Shown: positions 1 to 7,979, counted from the stretch's first letter. The stretch: 64,000 nucleotides of DNA from Misgurnus anguillicaudatus (GCF_027580225.2 NC_073359.2:14082001-14146000); one strand, 5' to 3'. The notes: generated by a model from the letters alone, not told the origin. Numbers and translations: made by a program.

Positions 1-355
1 AAGGGTATGTACTAGTACTTTGTGATATAAGTCGGTCCCCCAACCACACATCCACCTGCCCAAAAATCGAACAGCTTGGATAGTTTATAAGGCCCACAGG
101 AGCTCCATCTGCAATATCTGTGCCATCTGGATTTGTGATTTTGAGTCGTAAAAATAACAATGTATTGTTTAGATCCACATAATCCTCCCCCGTTCCGGCA
201 ATAAAAAATTCCAGAGGTGTAGAGTCTGAAATCGCTGATAATGGAGGTATTTCTATATATGTATTTTTCTCAATAGCCATCTGAGTCAGCGGTACTGTAA
301 ACAGATCCAGCTCTGATTTTAAACATTCTTCTGACATACTGTGTAGTAAAGCCAT
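1..355 (-). CDS. Maverick/adintovirus-like major capsid protein (hexon), N-terminal part
   Basis: The frame opens with ATG at 355 and stays open for 118 codons to the window edge, so only the N-terminus is visible. The visible part has the features of the double-jelly-roll major capsid protein of Polinton/adintovirus elements (the protein often labelled F54H12.2-like in animal genomes): an acidic ELDLFTVP-type opening, an EFFIAGTGEDYVDL stretch near residues 49-62, and a QVDVWLGDRLIS strand near residues 98-109. In this family the protein forms the capsid facets. It lies 3 bases after the stop of the core-protein gene, as expected for a late structural cluster. No stop or frameshift is seen. 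The family call is by recognition of the pattern; no alignment was run. Confidence 0.82.
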   Translation of the reverse strand, partial: MALLHSMSEECLKSELDLFTVPLTQMAIEKNTYIEIPPLSAISDSTPLEFFIAGTGEDYVDLNNTLLFLRLKITNPDGTDIADGAPVGLINYPSCSIFGQVDVWLGDRLISQSTSTYP

Positions 356-358
356 GGT

Positions 359-820
359 CTAAAATATTGTCTTTCTTCTCCTTTTTGCTGCCGGACACTT
401 TCCCGACTCCTTACGCTTGCGTTTTACAACTGAAGTTTTTTTCAGATGTCGTTTTCTTTTCTTCTGCGTCTGGCCACTCCTCCGGGCACCTGGGGGTCTA
501 GACACTCTTTTGCTTGCCATTACCATCAGTCCTGAACCTTCTTGACTATTATTGTTATTGTTAAAAGACTGTGACATTGTATGGCTAACAACATCACTTA
601 TTATGTTCTTTGCAGCTGATTTAAGATGTGGTTTAGCTATGTTAAACCCACATCTTAGTAATGGTATAGCCATTCTAAAGAGCCCGCGAAAAAGGCCTCC
701 CAACCCCGCTCCATACATAACCCCACCCCCTGCATAGCCAGGAAGCCCATTGCCTGCCTGATTCTGATAATAGGCAACGTAACGCATGGGGTCAGTATTA
801 TGATTGTTGTAATATGCCAT
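359..820 (-). CDS. pX-like basic core/minor virion protein of the Maverick/adintovirus element
   Basis: This is a 153-residue protein. An Asn/Tyr-rich start is followed by a Gly-rich hydrophobic stretch (about residues 23-60, with a GGGVMYGAGLGGLFRGLFRM core), a polar Asn run (about 87-92), and a C-terminal tail from about residue 100 packed with Lys and Arg. A Gly-rich hydrophobic segment plus a strongly basic tail is the layout of adenovirus pX/VI-type core proteins and of the small virion protein next to the capsid genes in adintoviruses. It would condense DNA or bind the capsid interior. It sits between the penton-type gene (15 bases upstream) and the hexon gene (3 bases downstream), which supports a virion role. 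The exact homology (pX or VI) is inference. Confidence 0.68.
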   Translation of the reverse strand: MAYYNNHNTDPMRYVAYYQNQAGNGLPGYAGGGVMYGAGLGGLFRGLFRMAIPLLRCGFNIAKPHLKSAAKNIISDVVSHTMSQSFNNNNNSQEGSGLMVMASKRVSRPPGARRSGQTQKKRKRHLKKTSVVKRKRKESGKCPAAKRRRKTIF

Positions 821-835
821 TTTTTTCCAAACCCT

Positions 836-1681
836 TTAAAAAAGACGTTGTTTCACGGGTCTAAAATGTAATTTAGCACACACCTTTCCGTAGCTAAAAC
901 TTATGTCTTGATTTTGATCGTCTTTCACCTGTATACTTATCTCAGTGATAGAAGATTTATTCACCGGTACGTAATGCGGCCTGTCGTACCTAACATTAAT
1001 AATCTTGTTGTTCTCACCGTCTATATGGACACACCTTAGTAGTGGTACATGATAATCACCAACTGATTGATATTCTATTATATCTGTGTTTATATACATG
1101 GTGTAGAATCCTCCATTTATATCTGCTTGATGGGGCGCATACGTCACAGATGTGTAACCGATACCATGGTTGTCATGAGTTGGAGGGTTTGTTTCTATTG
1201 CAATCCCCGGTTTTAACCCTAAAATTACTGCCAACTTTCCGAAAAACTTTAGTGACGTCTTTGGGGGTCCTTTTAGAAACACCTTGTTTTTAACGTGGTC
1301 AAATCCAAGACTCACACCCGATGGTAGATTTGCATTGATCTCCCTGATCAAGAAAACAATGTCATCATAATATCCAGATTTTATTCTGTAAAGTACGTTC
1401 GATGTCTTTTGATCGCCGTTGATGAAGATCTCAATCTCTTTGCCTTCAGCAGGGTAATCAGTGATATGTTTTATACCATTGTCGAGAATAAAGATAGCAT
1501 CTTCCTCATTAAATGTATACCATGACGTAGGATACTCAAATTCTATCAAGCCCACCTCCCATTCACCTTTCAGATGCATAGTTCTTGCTAAGCTGGTTGT
1601 ATAATAAGATATTTTATTTCCCGGATAGGCTGCTAACGAAGCATTGCAGGGCAATGTAACATAAAAGCCACCCTCAGCCAT
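836..1681 (-). CDS. Penton-type minor capsid protein of the Maverick/adintovirus element
   Basis: This is an intact 281-residue frame. Its start (FYVTLPCNAS, then a Tyr-Pro-Gly-Asn-Lys segment) and the KGEWEVGLIEFEYPTSWY motif near residues 38-55 are typical of the single-jelly-roll penton protein of Polinton and adintovirus elements. A conserved KLAVILGLKPG strand lies near residues 149-159, and a membrane-free C-terminus includes a VPLLRCVHID motif near 212-221. In the family this protein forms the pentameric capsid vertices. It lies 41 bases after the integrase and 15 bases before the core-protein gene. No break is visible. The call rests on motif recognition and neighbours. Confidence 0.8.
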   Translation of the reverse strand: MAEGGFYVTLPCNASLAAYPGNKISYYTTSLARTMHLKGEWEVGLIEFEYPTSWYTFNEEDAIFILDNGIKHITDYPAEGKEIEIFINGDQKTSNVLYRIKSGYYDDIVFLIREINANLPSGVSLGFDHVKNKVFLKGPPKTSLKFFGKLAVILGLKPGIAIETNPPTHDNHGIGYTSVTYAPHQADINGGFYTMYINTDIIEYQSVGDYHVPLLRCVHIDGENNKIINVRYDRPHYVPVNKSSITEISIQVKDDQNQDISFSYGKVCAKLHFRPVKQRLF

Positions 1682-1722
1682 GGTAGGTTTTTACACAAAT
1701 GCATGGCATCTATGCAGGTCCT

Positions 1723-2853
1723 TTATTTTATTGATGGCTGCACATCAACCAACTCTTTTTCATCGATCCATGATGCAAATTTCGCAGGCCATCCGAGCCA
1801 TTGTACCAGCAATAATGTTTTGTTTCCTTTCTTCTTCTTGTCTAATATTTTTTCAACTTTAAAGGCTTTGTTTTCACTTACAAGTATCTTTTGTAACTCT
1901 TCCTCATAAAAAACGCCTTCGATGACATCCCCATCATAATCACACAATCTGTAAACAGGTGGCTCTCTTGGGATACATGCTGATATAGTGAAAAACTCCT
2001 GCGTATAGTTTTCCTCATACCCTCTTGCAAAAGGACCTCTAACTTTAGAAATTCTAACTACGTCACCAACTTTGTATTTAAATATGGGGTTTACACTGTG
2101 AGATCGGCTATCACCGTAAAGATTATGTAACACCTCGGATTTGTTTTCTTCGTTTACATCAATCGGCCTCATCTTTATACTTCTATGATAGCTGACGTTG
2201 TAGCCACGTGTTATGTCTTGAAGTATATCAATATAGCGCTTTGAGTTTGTAGCCGTTAAATATCTCCACATCCTTCCTCGCAGAGTCCTGTTAAACCTCT
2301 CAATTACACTTGATTTTAATTCACTGGATGTTGCAAAATGCGTAATGTTGTACTTCTTCATAAGTTTTTGGAAATGTTTGTTAAAAAATTCCTTCCCCTC
2401 ATCTGTTTGTATTTTCTCTGGTACACGTCCCTCTTCCAGTATTGATTCAAAGGCTTTAGCAACCTCTACTGCGGACTTGTTTTTTAACACACGTGTCCAA
2501 GCATATTTACTAAACAGATCTATACATGTCAACAGAAAATGATTGTTGTCATTTTCCTTAGCATATGCAGACATATCAACTAGATCAGCCTGAAACTGCA
2601 TATCGATACCATAGACAAATACCCTATTCCTTTTGTATTTTAAAGGTGCAGTTTTATGTAATGTGTAAGCATCTTCGCCGGAGAGCCATTCCGATACTTC
2701 ATCATTGGTTAAGCGAACACCCGTTTCTTTCAAAACAGCATCTTTTAAACGTTGTTTACCCCCTAAAGAACCTGGGTTTGAAGGCGTGTAATAAATCCTT
2801 TTCATTACTTCTTCAGACATATTGTAACACCAGTCTCCACAAACGAATAACAC
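1723..2853 (-). CDS. Maverick/Polinton-type DDE integrase with C-terminal chromodomain
   Basis: This is a 376-residue retroviral-type integrase (the F54H12.3-like transposon-derived family). An N-terminal helical region (residues 12-70) precedes the catalytic core. The catalytic triad reads D90 (QADLVDM), D151 (QTDEGKEF) and E185 (SSVIERFNRT), with 33 residues between the second Asp and the Glu. An SH3-like basic segment follows at about 275-300 (KYKVGDVVRISKVRGPF). A chromodomain closes the protein at about 331-371 (FKVEKILDKKKKG, then VQWLGWP and SWIDEKEL). The enzyme inserts the element's DNA, and the chromodomain may steer target choice by binding histone tails. Met12 (base 2820) is the likelier start, because the family opens near the IYY-P-P-SLGG segment. 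The frame is intact. Confidence 0.88.
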   Translation of the reverse strand: MLFVCGDWCYNMSEEVMKRIYYTPSNPGSLGGKQRLKDAVLKETGVRLTNDEVSEWLSGEDAYTLHKTAPLKYKRNRVFVYGIDMQFQADLVDMSAYAKENDNNHFLLTCIDLFSKYAWTRVLKNKSAVEVAKAFESILEEGRVPEKIQTDEGKEFFNKHFQKLMKKYNITHFATSSELKSSVIERFNRTLRGRMWRYLTATNSKRYIDILQDITRGYNVSYHRSIKMRPIDVNEENKSEVLHNLYGDSRSHSVNPIFKYKVGDVVRISKVRGPFARGYEENYTQEFFTISACIPREPPVYRLCDYDGDVIEGVFYEEELQKILVSENKAFKVEKILDKKKKGNKTLLLVQWLGWPAKFASWIDEKELVDVQPSIK

Positions 2854-2897
2854 AGAGGTTCAAAGTGGTACAAGTATTTATTGTGAAAGATTTTACA

Positions 2898-3371
2898 TCA
2901 CAAGTCATCAATGTAGTGTAGAAACTTTATACACATCACAATATTTTTGTCAAGAAGGTAATCAACCAGTGTTTCAATAATTTCACAAACATAATCCTTA
3001 TCATTACTAGACATTGTAAATACACATAAATCAGTCACATATGTACATATGCATAATATATCAGTAATTCTGATAATGGCACCACATTCAGTCATCAAGT
3101 CTAAAATTTTTTTAATAGTTACAGAAATTGAGTCATCCTTGTTAATGCATAAACGCATCAGTGCAGACCAATCATTAGAAATATTTCTTACAACAGACAT
3201 TTGGTTCTCGAGATTTGTAGGGCGTTTAGCATCCATATCACATCTGTTAACAGGTACAGTTACATCAGAGTTTTCATTAACAATTTTATAAAGTAAGCTG
3301 GTCATCTCACATCTAATACGATGTTTAAGTAGACACTTGACCAATCCCGTCACAAAGCATGTATTCCCCAT
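2898..3371 (-). CDS. Putative viral Bcl-2-like apoptosis inhibitor
   Basis: This is a 157-residue, all-helical-looking protein with no Pro after residue 51 and no extended basic region. The order of segments fits a Bcl-2 fold: an N-terminal amphipathic helix (about 8-20), a VVRNISNDWSALMRLC segment (60-75) in the BH3/alpha-3 position, a DLMTECGAIIRITDILCICT segment (91-110) in the BH1/alpha-5 position, and a last helix with aromatic-acidic ending (about 127-157). The NWGR core of BH1 is not kept. No C-terminal membrane anchor is seen. Bcl-2 homologues that block host cell death are known from adenoviruses (E1B 19K), herpesviruses and other large DNA viruses, so such a gene would fit here. The fold is inferred from the pattern alone; structure prediction would settle it. 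Confidence 0.5.
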   Translation of the reverse strand: MGNTCFVTGLVKCLLKHRIRCEMTSLLYKIVNENSDVTVPVNRCDMDAKRPTNLENQMSVVRNISNDWSALMRLCINKDDSISVTIKKILDLMTECGAIIRITDILCICTYVTDLCVFTMSSNDKDYVCEIIETLVDYLLDKNIVMCIKFLHYIDDL

Positions 3372-3379
3372 GGTTTTTG

Positions 3380-4306
3380 TTAGACACAGTCAATATGAAT
3401 GATACCCTTCCAGCTGTCCACAGCGTCACGGACAATCCTTTCGTTGTCAGGGCCTCCAAGTTTTTCTCTGATCTCAGAAAGTTTTTCCACAATAAAAATT
3501 TCCTCACGCAGCTCGTGTAAGATGCTGTCAACTGACCCCTGAACCCTCAGAGGATGAATCCTTAATCCACAACGGTTCAATGCTTGAGAAATGATATGTT
3601 TGAGTTCTGGCTTGAACAGAGCACGTGACAGTTCCTCAAAGTAAAAGTCAAAGAAATAGGCATTAGCCTCAAAAATACAGCTGTGCCTAAGCTGACTAGG
3701 ATGATTAACCTCACAACCGCTACAGAGCTCTTTCAGCTTTTTGTCAACAAGATGCTGCAAAAGTGCCACAACGATTGTTTTTATGAGCTTGAAGCCGTCA
3801 GTCCGGATACATCCGTCTGTGGAGTCGATCCCCGCAAAGTGTGCTGCTCCAGCTACTGAACCAGTACAACCATAAGGTGTCGTAAGGAAGGTCAGGTTGT
3901 GATACCCCAGGTCCATGCAAAATTTATCCAACCAAGAGTTGTCAGAAATTGGCATAGTAATATCCATTGGGGATGACTCATCGACAGGCTTTCCAGTATC
4001 AGTCTCGAGGCTGTGGTCATAGGGTACTGGAAACCCTTCAGACGTTTCCGGAGCAGACCCAAGGATATTGTTGCAGCATGCTGGAACAACATCAGGTATT
4101 GTAGGGACCGTCTCAAGAGGTTCGCTGCCGCTGTAGGGTGTTGCATTGTCATCAGGCATCGCCGGGGGCGGCTTGAGGGCACTGGTCCAACTGTAGGTTC
4201 TTTCATCTTCATCAAGTCCTGGTACGGGGAGCGCAAAGGTACTGGTGTAGCATGGGGAAGCCATGGTTTCTTGAAGCCTGTTAAGCAAGTGTGTTGAATG
4301 ATCCAA
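3380..4306 (-). CDS. Orphan protein with Cys/His cluster, Maverick/adintovirus accessory gene
   Basis: This is an intact 308-residue frame with two unlike halves. Residues 1-120 are Pro-, Ser- and acid-rich and look disordered. Residues 121-308 look folded, with a hydrophobic helix (about 181-190), a cysteine-histidine cluster at C195, C198, H202, H208 and C210 (CxxC-x3-H-x5-H-x-C, containing NHPSQ), an aromatic patch (about 216-224) and a helical C-terminus. The spacing could bind one zinc ion. Met15 (base 4264) is an alternative start. It follows the upstream gene by 12 bases and precedes the Bcl-2-like gene by 8 bases, so it belongs to the same array. I do not recognise a characterised family; a DNA-binding or early regulatory role would be a guess. 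Confidence 0.6.
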   Translation of the reverse strand: MDHSTHLLNRLQETMASPCYTSTFALPVPGLDEDERTYSWTSALKPPPAMPDDNATPYSGSEPLETVPTIPDVVPACCNNILGSAPETSEGFPVPYDHSLETDTGKPVDESSPMDITMPISDNSWLDKFCMDLGYHNLTFLTTPYGCTGSVAGAAHFAGIDSTDGCIRTDGFKLIKTIVVALLQHLVDKKLKELCSGCEVNHPSQLRHSCIFEANAYFFDFYFEELSRALFKPELKHIISQALNRCGLRIHPLRVQGSVDSILHELREEIFIVEKLSEIREKLGGPDNERIVRDAVDSWKGIIHIDCV

Positions 4307-4317
4307 ACTGGTACCAT
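3892..4317 (-). CDS. Possible overprinted 141-residue reading frame inside the orphan gene
   Basis: A second minus-strand frame opens at 4317, one base after the stop codon of the upstream gene (stop, A, then ATG), and runs 141 codons over the disordered first half of the 308-residue protein. It is rich in Leu, Pro and Ser, with basic patches. Its position right after a stop would suit termination-reinitiation, and the overlapped protein half looks unconstrained, which is where viruses tend to overprint genes. Against it, a 426-base open frame can arise by chance when the other frame is low in complexity. No family is recognised. Confidence 0.2.
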   Translation of the reverse strand: MVPVWIIQHTCLTGFKKPWLPHATPVPLRSPYQDLMKMKEPTVGPVPSSRPRRCLMTMQHPTAAANLLRRSLQYLMLFQHAATISLGLLRKRLKGFQYPMTTASRLILESLSMSHPQWILLCQFLTTLGWINFAWTWGITT

Positions 4318-4318
4318 T

Positions 4319-5080
4319 TTAATGCCTGTAATAGGTAGGCGGGGTTAGGAGGCCGGCCCCTGAGGGTGGGACACACCTCTCTGGGTGGAACAACTTCACT
4401 TTAACGGATGTGTAGCGATCATAAAGTTCACACCATCTAAACAGTTTATCAATGCATGAAAAAATGTTGTCAAACATTCGCACATCTTTCCATTGAAGCA
4501 GATATACCAAGTTGTAGTACTTGTAATGCTCAGACTCGGGAATCGGCCAAGTATATTCCATGATCTTTGTCTTGTCGTCGCAGTGAAAAATATAAACAAA
4601 GTCATCTGGCAGCTTTCTACAATGGTCTCCAACCACCCGGTATCTTGTTTGAGGATCCTCGCCGTCCCACTCCGCGATGTACAAAGGCTCGTCGCCGCAG
4701 TTGTTCAAATCGTTCCAAACATAGTTATAAAATATGAACCAGTCTTTAGCAGGGAACACCAAACTAGGATCATCCGAAGTAATTCCACCTACCAAATCGC
4801 CAGCAAAGAGCCGGACGAACCGCGACTCCTTGTCAAACAGATATCTCCCCACACGTCTATCAGACATTGAGAATTCATGTCTCACAAATTTCTCATTTTC
4901 ATGGAGAAACTTTGTCAAACTTACACTCTGTTTTTTCTTAGGAGCAAAAGTAATCCTTTCTTCCATTTCCACAACACCTCTTGTCGGAGAAGTACACAAC
5001 ACTCGTCTCGCCTTTTTAGGAGTCTTTGGAGCAGCCATTGCAACACTAGAACCACACCAGTCTTCTTGTTTAAAATACAA
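4319..5080 (-). CDS. Orphan basic-headed protein, first gene of the Maverick/adintovirus array
   Basis: The open frame runs from 5080 (253 codons), but the likelier start is Met15 at 5038 (239 residues, opening MAAPKTPKKARR). The reason is a TATA-like box at 5091-5100, which would place transcription start close to or below 5080. The N-terminus has a clear basic nuclear-localisation-like cluster and a second KKK near residue 50. The body is rich in aromatic and acidic residues (for example FIFYNYVWND and YKYYNLVYLLQWKD), suggesting a folded globular protein without membrane segments. No LxCxE motif is present. I do not recognise the family. First position in the array and a nuclear signal would fit an early regulator, but this is inference. 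Confidence 0.55.
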   Translation of the reverse strand: MYFKQEDWCGSSVAMAAPKTPKKARRVLCTSPTRGVVEMEERITFAPKKKQSVSLTKFLHENEKFVRHEFSMSDRRVGRYLFDKESRFVRLFAGDLVGGITSDDPSLVFPAKDWFIFYNYVWNDLNNCGDEPLYIAEWDGEDPQTRYRVVGDHCRKLPDDFVYIFHCDDKTKIMEYTWPIPESEHYKYYNLVYLLQWKDVRMFDNIFSCIDKLFRWCELYDRYTSVKVKLFHPERCVPPSGAGLLTPPTYYRH

Positions 5081-5089
5081 ACTACCAGA

Positions 5090-5106
5090 CCCTATTTAAA
5101 CACTCA
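5090..5106 (-). promoter_or_regulatory. TATA-like box upstream of the viral gene array
   Basis: On the minus strand the sequence reads GTTTAAATAGGG just upstream of the first gene of the array. It lies about 55 bases before the ATG at 5038, a normal distance for an RNA polymerase II TATA element, but only about 15 bases before the ATG at 5080. It therefore supports the downstream start. Function is inferred. Confidence 0.4.
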
Positions 5107-5390
5107 CACAGGAGAGGGGAGGCGTGAAACAACAGAGACCATAGGACACCTGGACAAACATCATTTCCTGAGTAATTTCCGGAGTAATTTCCGGGGTATA
5201 AACATTAATTGCCACCATAATATTTTATTACAGGAAGCAAACAACTCATAAGGTGTTAGGTCGTAAATCAGGGCCATAAATCATAATTTTTGACACATGG
5301 TACATCATATTTTCTTCTAATGAAGATAAAGTTTTCTATCAAGGATGGTTTATTTACAATATAAGTAAAAACAAAGAAAAATATATAGCA
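5107..5390. other. Non-coding flank next to the viral array; element terminus not located
   Basis: No gene is seen. A short direct repeat (GAGTAATTTCCGG at 5170-5182 and again at 5183-5195) lies about 70-105 bases beyond the TATA-like box. A minus-strand polyadenylation signal (AATAAA) falls near 5349-5355 and could serve the candidate exon that ends at 5391. The terminal inverted repeat expected for a Maverick/adintovirus could lie here or further right, but I cannot define it from one end alone. Confidence 0.3.
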
Positions 5391-5606
5391 CTAAAGGCAA
5401 AAAACTAAAGAAAAAGTTTTTGTTGTAAACTTGTTCTGATTTGTGATATTGATCTGCACTGCACAACTGGGCAGCCAGTTGCGTGTAAGTAGGTCACGCT
5501 GACTCCGCCCTAGGCAGAAGCTGCTGGAAAGGGGAAAGATAGAGAGCATGAGAACTTTATCTTTGATAAAGTTTGGATTTTTGAGAGGTTTATTCGAGAA
5601 ATACAC
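5391..5606 (-). CDS. Candidate last coding exon of an unidentified minus-strand gene
   Basis: On the minus strand an acceptor (TTATCTTCCAG) precedes base 5606. From there a frame stays open for 71 codons to a TAG at 5391, with an AATAAA about 40 bases further on. The frame joins in phase to the candidate exon at 5684-5762. The encoded segment starts VYFSNKPLKNPNF and later contains an NIT glycosylation-type site. No family was recognised. It could be the end of a host gene, of an older insertion, or chance. Confidence 0.25.
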   Translation of the reverse strand: MYFSNKPLKNPNFIKDKVLMLSIFPLSSSFCLGRSQRDLLTRNWLPSCAVQINITNQNKFTTKTFSLVFCL

Positions 5607-5683
5607 CTGGAAGATAAAACTGTAAGTCATTTAGTCATTATTTTGTTGAAAAATAAAGTGTAACAGATCTTAGTAGAACTTAC

Positions 5684-5762
5684 CTTTTGTTTTGTTATCC
5701 ACGTGCTGTTTTCGTGTTGAAATCCTATGATGTAGGCCATCCGGTCATCATCCGGTGAAAAT
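5684..5762 (-). CDS. Candidate internal exon of an unidentified minus-strand gene
   Basis: This 79-base segment is bounded on the minus strand by a polypyrimidine acceptor (TTTTTATCTCCTTCAG) and a strong donor (AAAAG then GTAAGT). One frame is open throughout (SPDDDRMAYIIGFQHENSTW) and ends on a codon boundary that matches the next candidate exon at 5606. Consensus splice sites on both sides plus an open, phase-matched frame are the evidence. No upstream partner exon was found. Confidence 0.28.
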
Positions 5763-7139
5763 CTGAAGGAGATAAAAATATATTTTTGTTATACGAGGGA
5801 ATCGGTGAGTTTTGTATGATTATTTTGAGTATATATGTGAAAATGTATGATTTAATACTATGTTCATGTGTTAAAGGATAAATGTTCTGTTTATATTGAA
5901 TAAATGTGTGTATTATATGAAAGTAGATATGTATAAAAGTTTAAAGTTTATGTATAATGAGAGATGCATGTGATGTATACATTGATTAAGTGTGTATCCT
6001 GTGTGTTGTGCACAGGCCAGTTTTGTTATCTGAGAAATCAGATTCTGGATCTCTTTACTGTGGACTGCATTAATCTGGAACTTCGAATGTGCATAGTGTG
6101 AGATGGCGAGCCACCATGAGACACCTACTTTTCTTCTGTTGATATCTGCGTTGCAATTTCTACAAATTGTTTCACTGGATTATTGAAGGTTTGATTATTG
6201 AAGCACTGGAACATTCATTCTAAGGAACTGATGAAAGAGAAATTATTAATCTCATTTGAACTGATATACTTGATTTTTGTGCCTTGTTGAACTATACACT
6301 CCAAGGAGTTTCTTGGTATTTGAGTTTATTTCGTTAATTATACGAATTGTTACTCTACTTTTAGAGTTGGTTTGCTTTCTTTTACATTCCTTTTATTTTA
6401 ATTTGTTTATATTGTGATATTGTTATACTAAAATTTTCTTTTCTTTGGTAACAATTATAAACACAACATACATAAACATTTACATTCAAACTATATATAT
6501 ATATACGTGTGTGTGTGTGTGCCATTGCCTCCTACGAACCGCGTTGTCTTCTGATCTATCTGGCCTAGTGCATTGTTGCATTTCAGTGAGTAGTCATCCC
6601 TAAGAAGCCTCATAGGGGCTACAATTGGATCAGACACAAACTGAAATGGAGCTTATATAGGAAATGTGCTGGACATATTTTTTCTTGATATTTTTTTAAA
6701 GGTGCTAATAAAGAGGTTCTCTGTCAAATTTCAGCTTGATTTAATCACTGTTTGTACAATGCTAAAAATGATCCAGCCACACCCACATTCTTTTGTTGCG
6801 TTTGGTTATTTAATGATAACCAATTAAGATATTGGTGTGGCAGACAGCCTTTAACTGCATCATGATAATCATTTTAAACCAGTGTAGCACAAGGCTGGCC
6901 ACATGTTTTGCATGTTACATGACAGCATGTGTGGCAGACTGCCTGCCAAACCCTGTAATAAGCCTAACATTAACATGTTTTGATAACCACAAAATGCCTT
7001 GAGAGCTGTCAGTTTGGTATCCCCTTAAATTACAACAGGTCCCTTTGGAAATAAGATGCGTCATAAGATGACTTTTTGGACAGAAACTACAAAGCATTTA
7101 GTATTAGTTATGACAAGCATCACCATTATTATTAATTGT
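5763..7139. other. AT-rich non-coding stretch with a short AT/GT microsatellite
   Basis: No coding frame or recognisable mobile element was found. A (TA)n-(GT)n microsatellite lies at about 6492-6521. The composition is AT-rich throughout. Confidence 0.4.
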
Positions 7140-7368
7140 AGTTTAGGTAACAGTACCCCCCAATGGCTGGCACTGCACGAGCCAGGAAGGGACTCACCCT
7201 GTCATCAGCGGGGGTCCTCGATCAAACCGTGGTCCAGGATGTCCCGAGCCGGTCCCCAACACCTCTCCTCTGGACCGAATCCCTCCCAGTCCACAAGATA
7301 CTGAAAACCTCTACCTCTATGGTGAACATCTAGTAACTTCCTGACCGAGTAGGCAGGAGTACCATCCA

Positions 7369-7979
7369 CTAGTTGAGGGGTGGGGGGTTTGGGGGCAGAG
7401 AAAGGGGGATTAATGGAGGCAAAAATACTGGTTTAACCCTGGATACATGAAAAACAGGGTGAACCCGACCAAGAGAAAGAAGTAACTTAAGCTTAACTGC
7501 CACTTGACTGACGACCTTCACAATACTGAATGGCCCAAGGAATCTCGGAGCCAGCTTACGAGATGACTCGTGGAGAGGCAGATCCTTGGAAGAAAGCCAA
7601 ACCTTTTGTCCACAGATATAACGAGGAAGAGGTCGCCGATGAGGGTCAGCCACAGCTGTGGTTTGTCTGGAGCTTTGTAATAATAGGGTTCTATCTCTCT
7701 TCCAAGTGCGTTTGCATCTTCGGATAAGAGCTAGAGCAGAGGGAACCGCTGCATCGGGTTCTTGTGATGGAAATAGAGAAGGTTGAAAACCGATAGAGGC
7801 TTCAAACGGGGACAGATTGGTTGAGGAAACGGGCAGAGAATTATGGAGTACTCGACCCAGGAGAGCTGTTGGCACCAGGAGTTCAGATCACGAGATGACA
7901 GACAGCAGAGCATACGACTGAAGTCCTGATTAGCCCGTTCGCATTGACCGTTGGTCTGCGGATGATAACCAGAAGACAA
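7369..7979 (-). pseudogene. gypsy integrase core and C-terminal domain remnant
   Basis: Two overlapping frames carry the integrase. The first (7731-7979) has the SGYHPQTNGQCERANQ motif containing the catalytic Glu region. The second (7369-7875) has the C-terminal [12 protein letters not shown] and LAPRFLGPFSIVKVV motifs and a [12 protein letters not shown] end. These are typical of fish Ty3/gypsy integrases. A frameshift separates the two parts, so no functional enzyme is encoded. Confidence 0.8.

Noticed and set aside
552..1293. Plus-strand frames opposite the capsid genes
   Set aside because: They are shadows of the minus-strand core and penton genes, without motifs or start context.
2898..5080. 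LxCxE retinoblastoma-binding motif in the viral accessory proteins
   Set aside because: I searched the visible frames for it because small DNA tumour viruses use it; LCSGCE and RWCEL do not have the right spacing.
5391..5762. Candidate exons as a piece of a second penton gene
   Set aside because: RMAYIIGF only loosely resembles the KLAVILGL strand of penton proteins, and viral capsid genes of this type lack introns.
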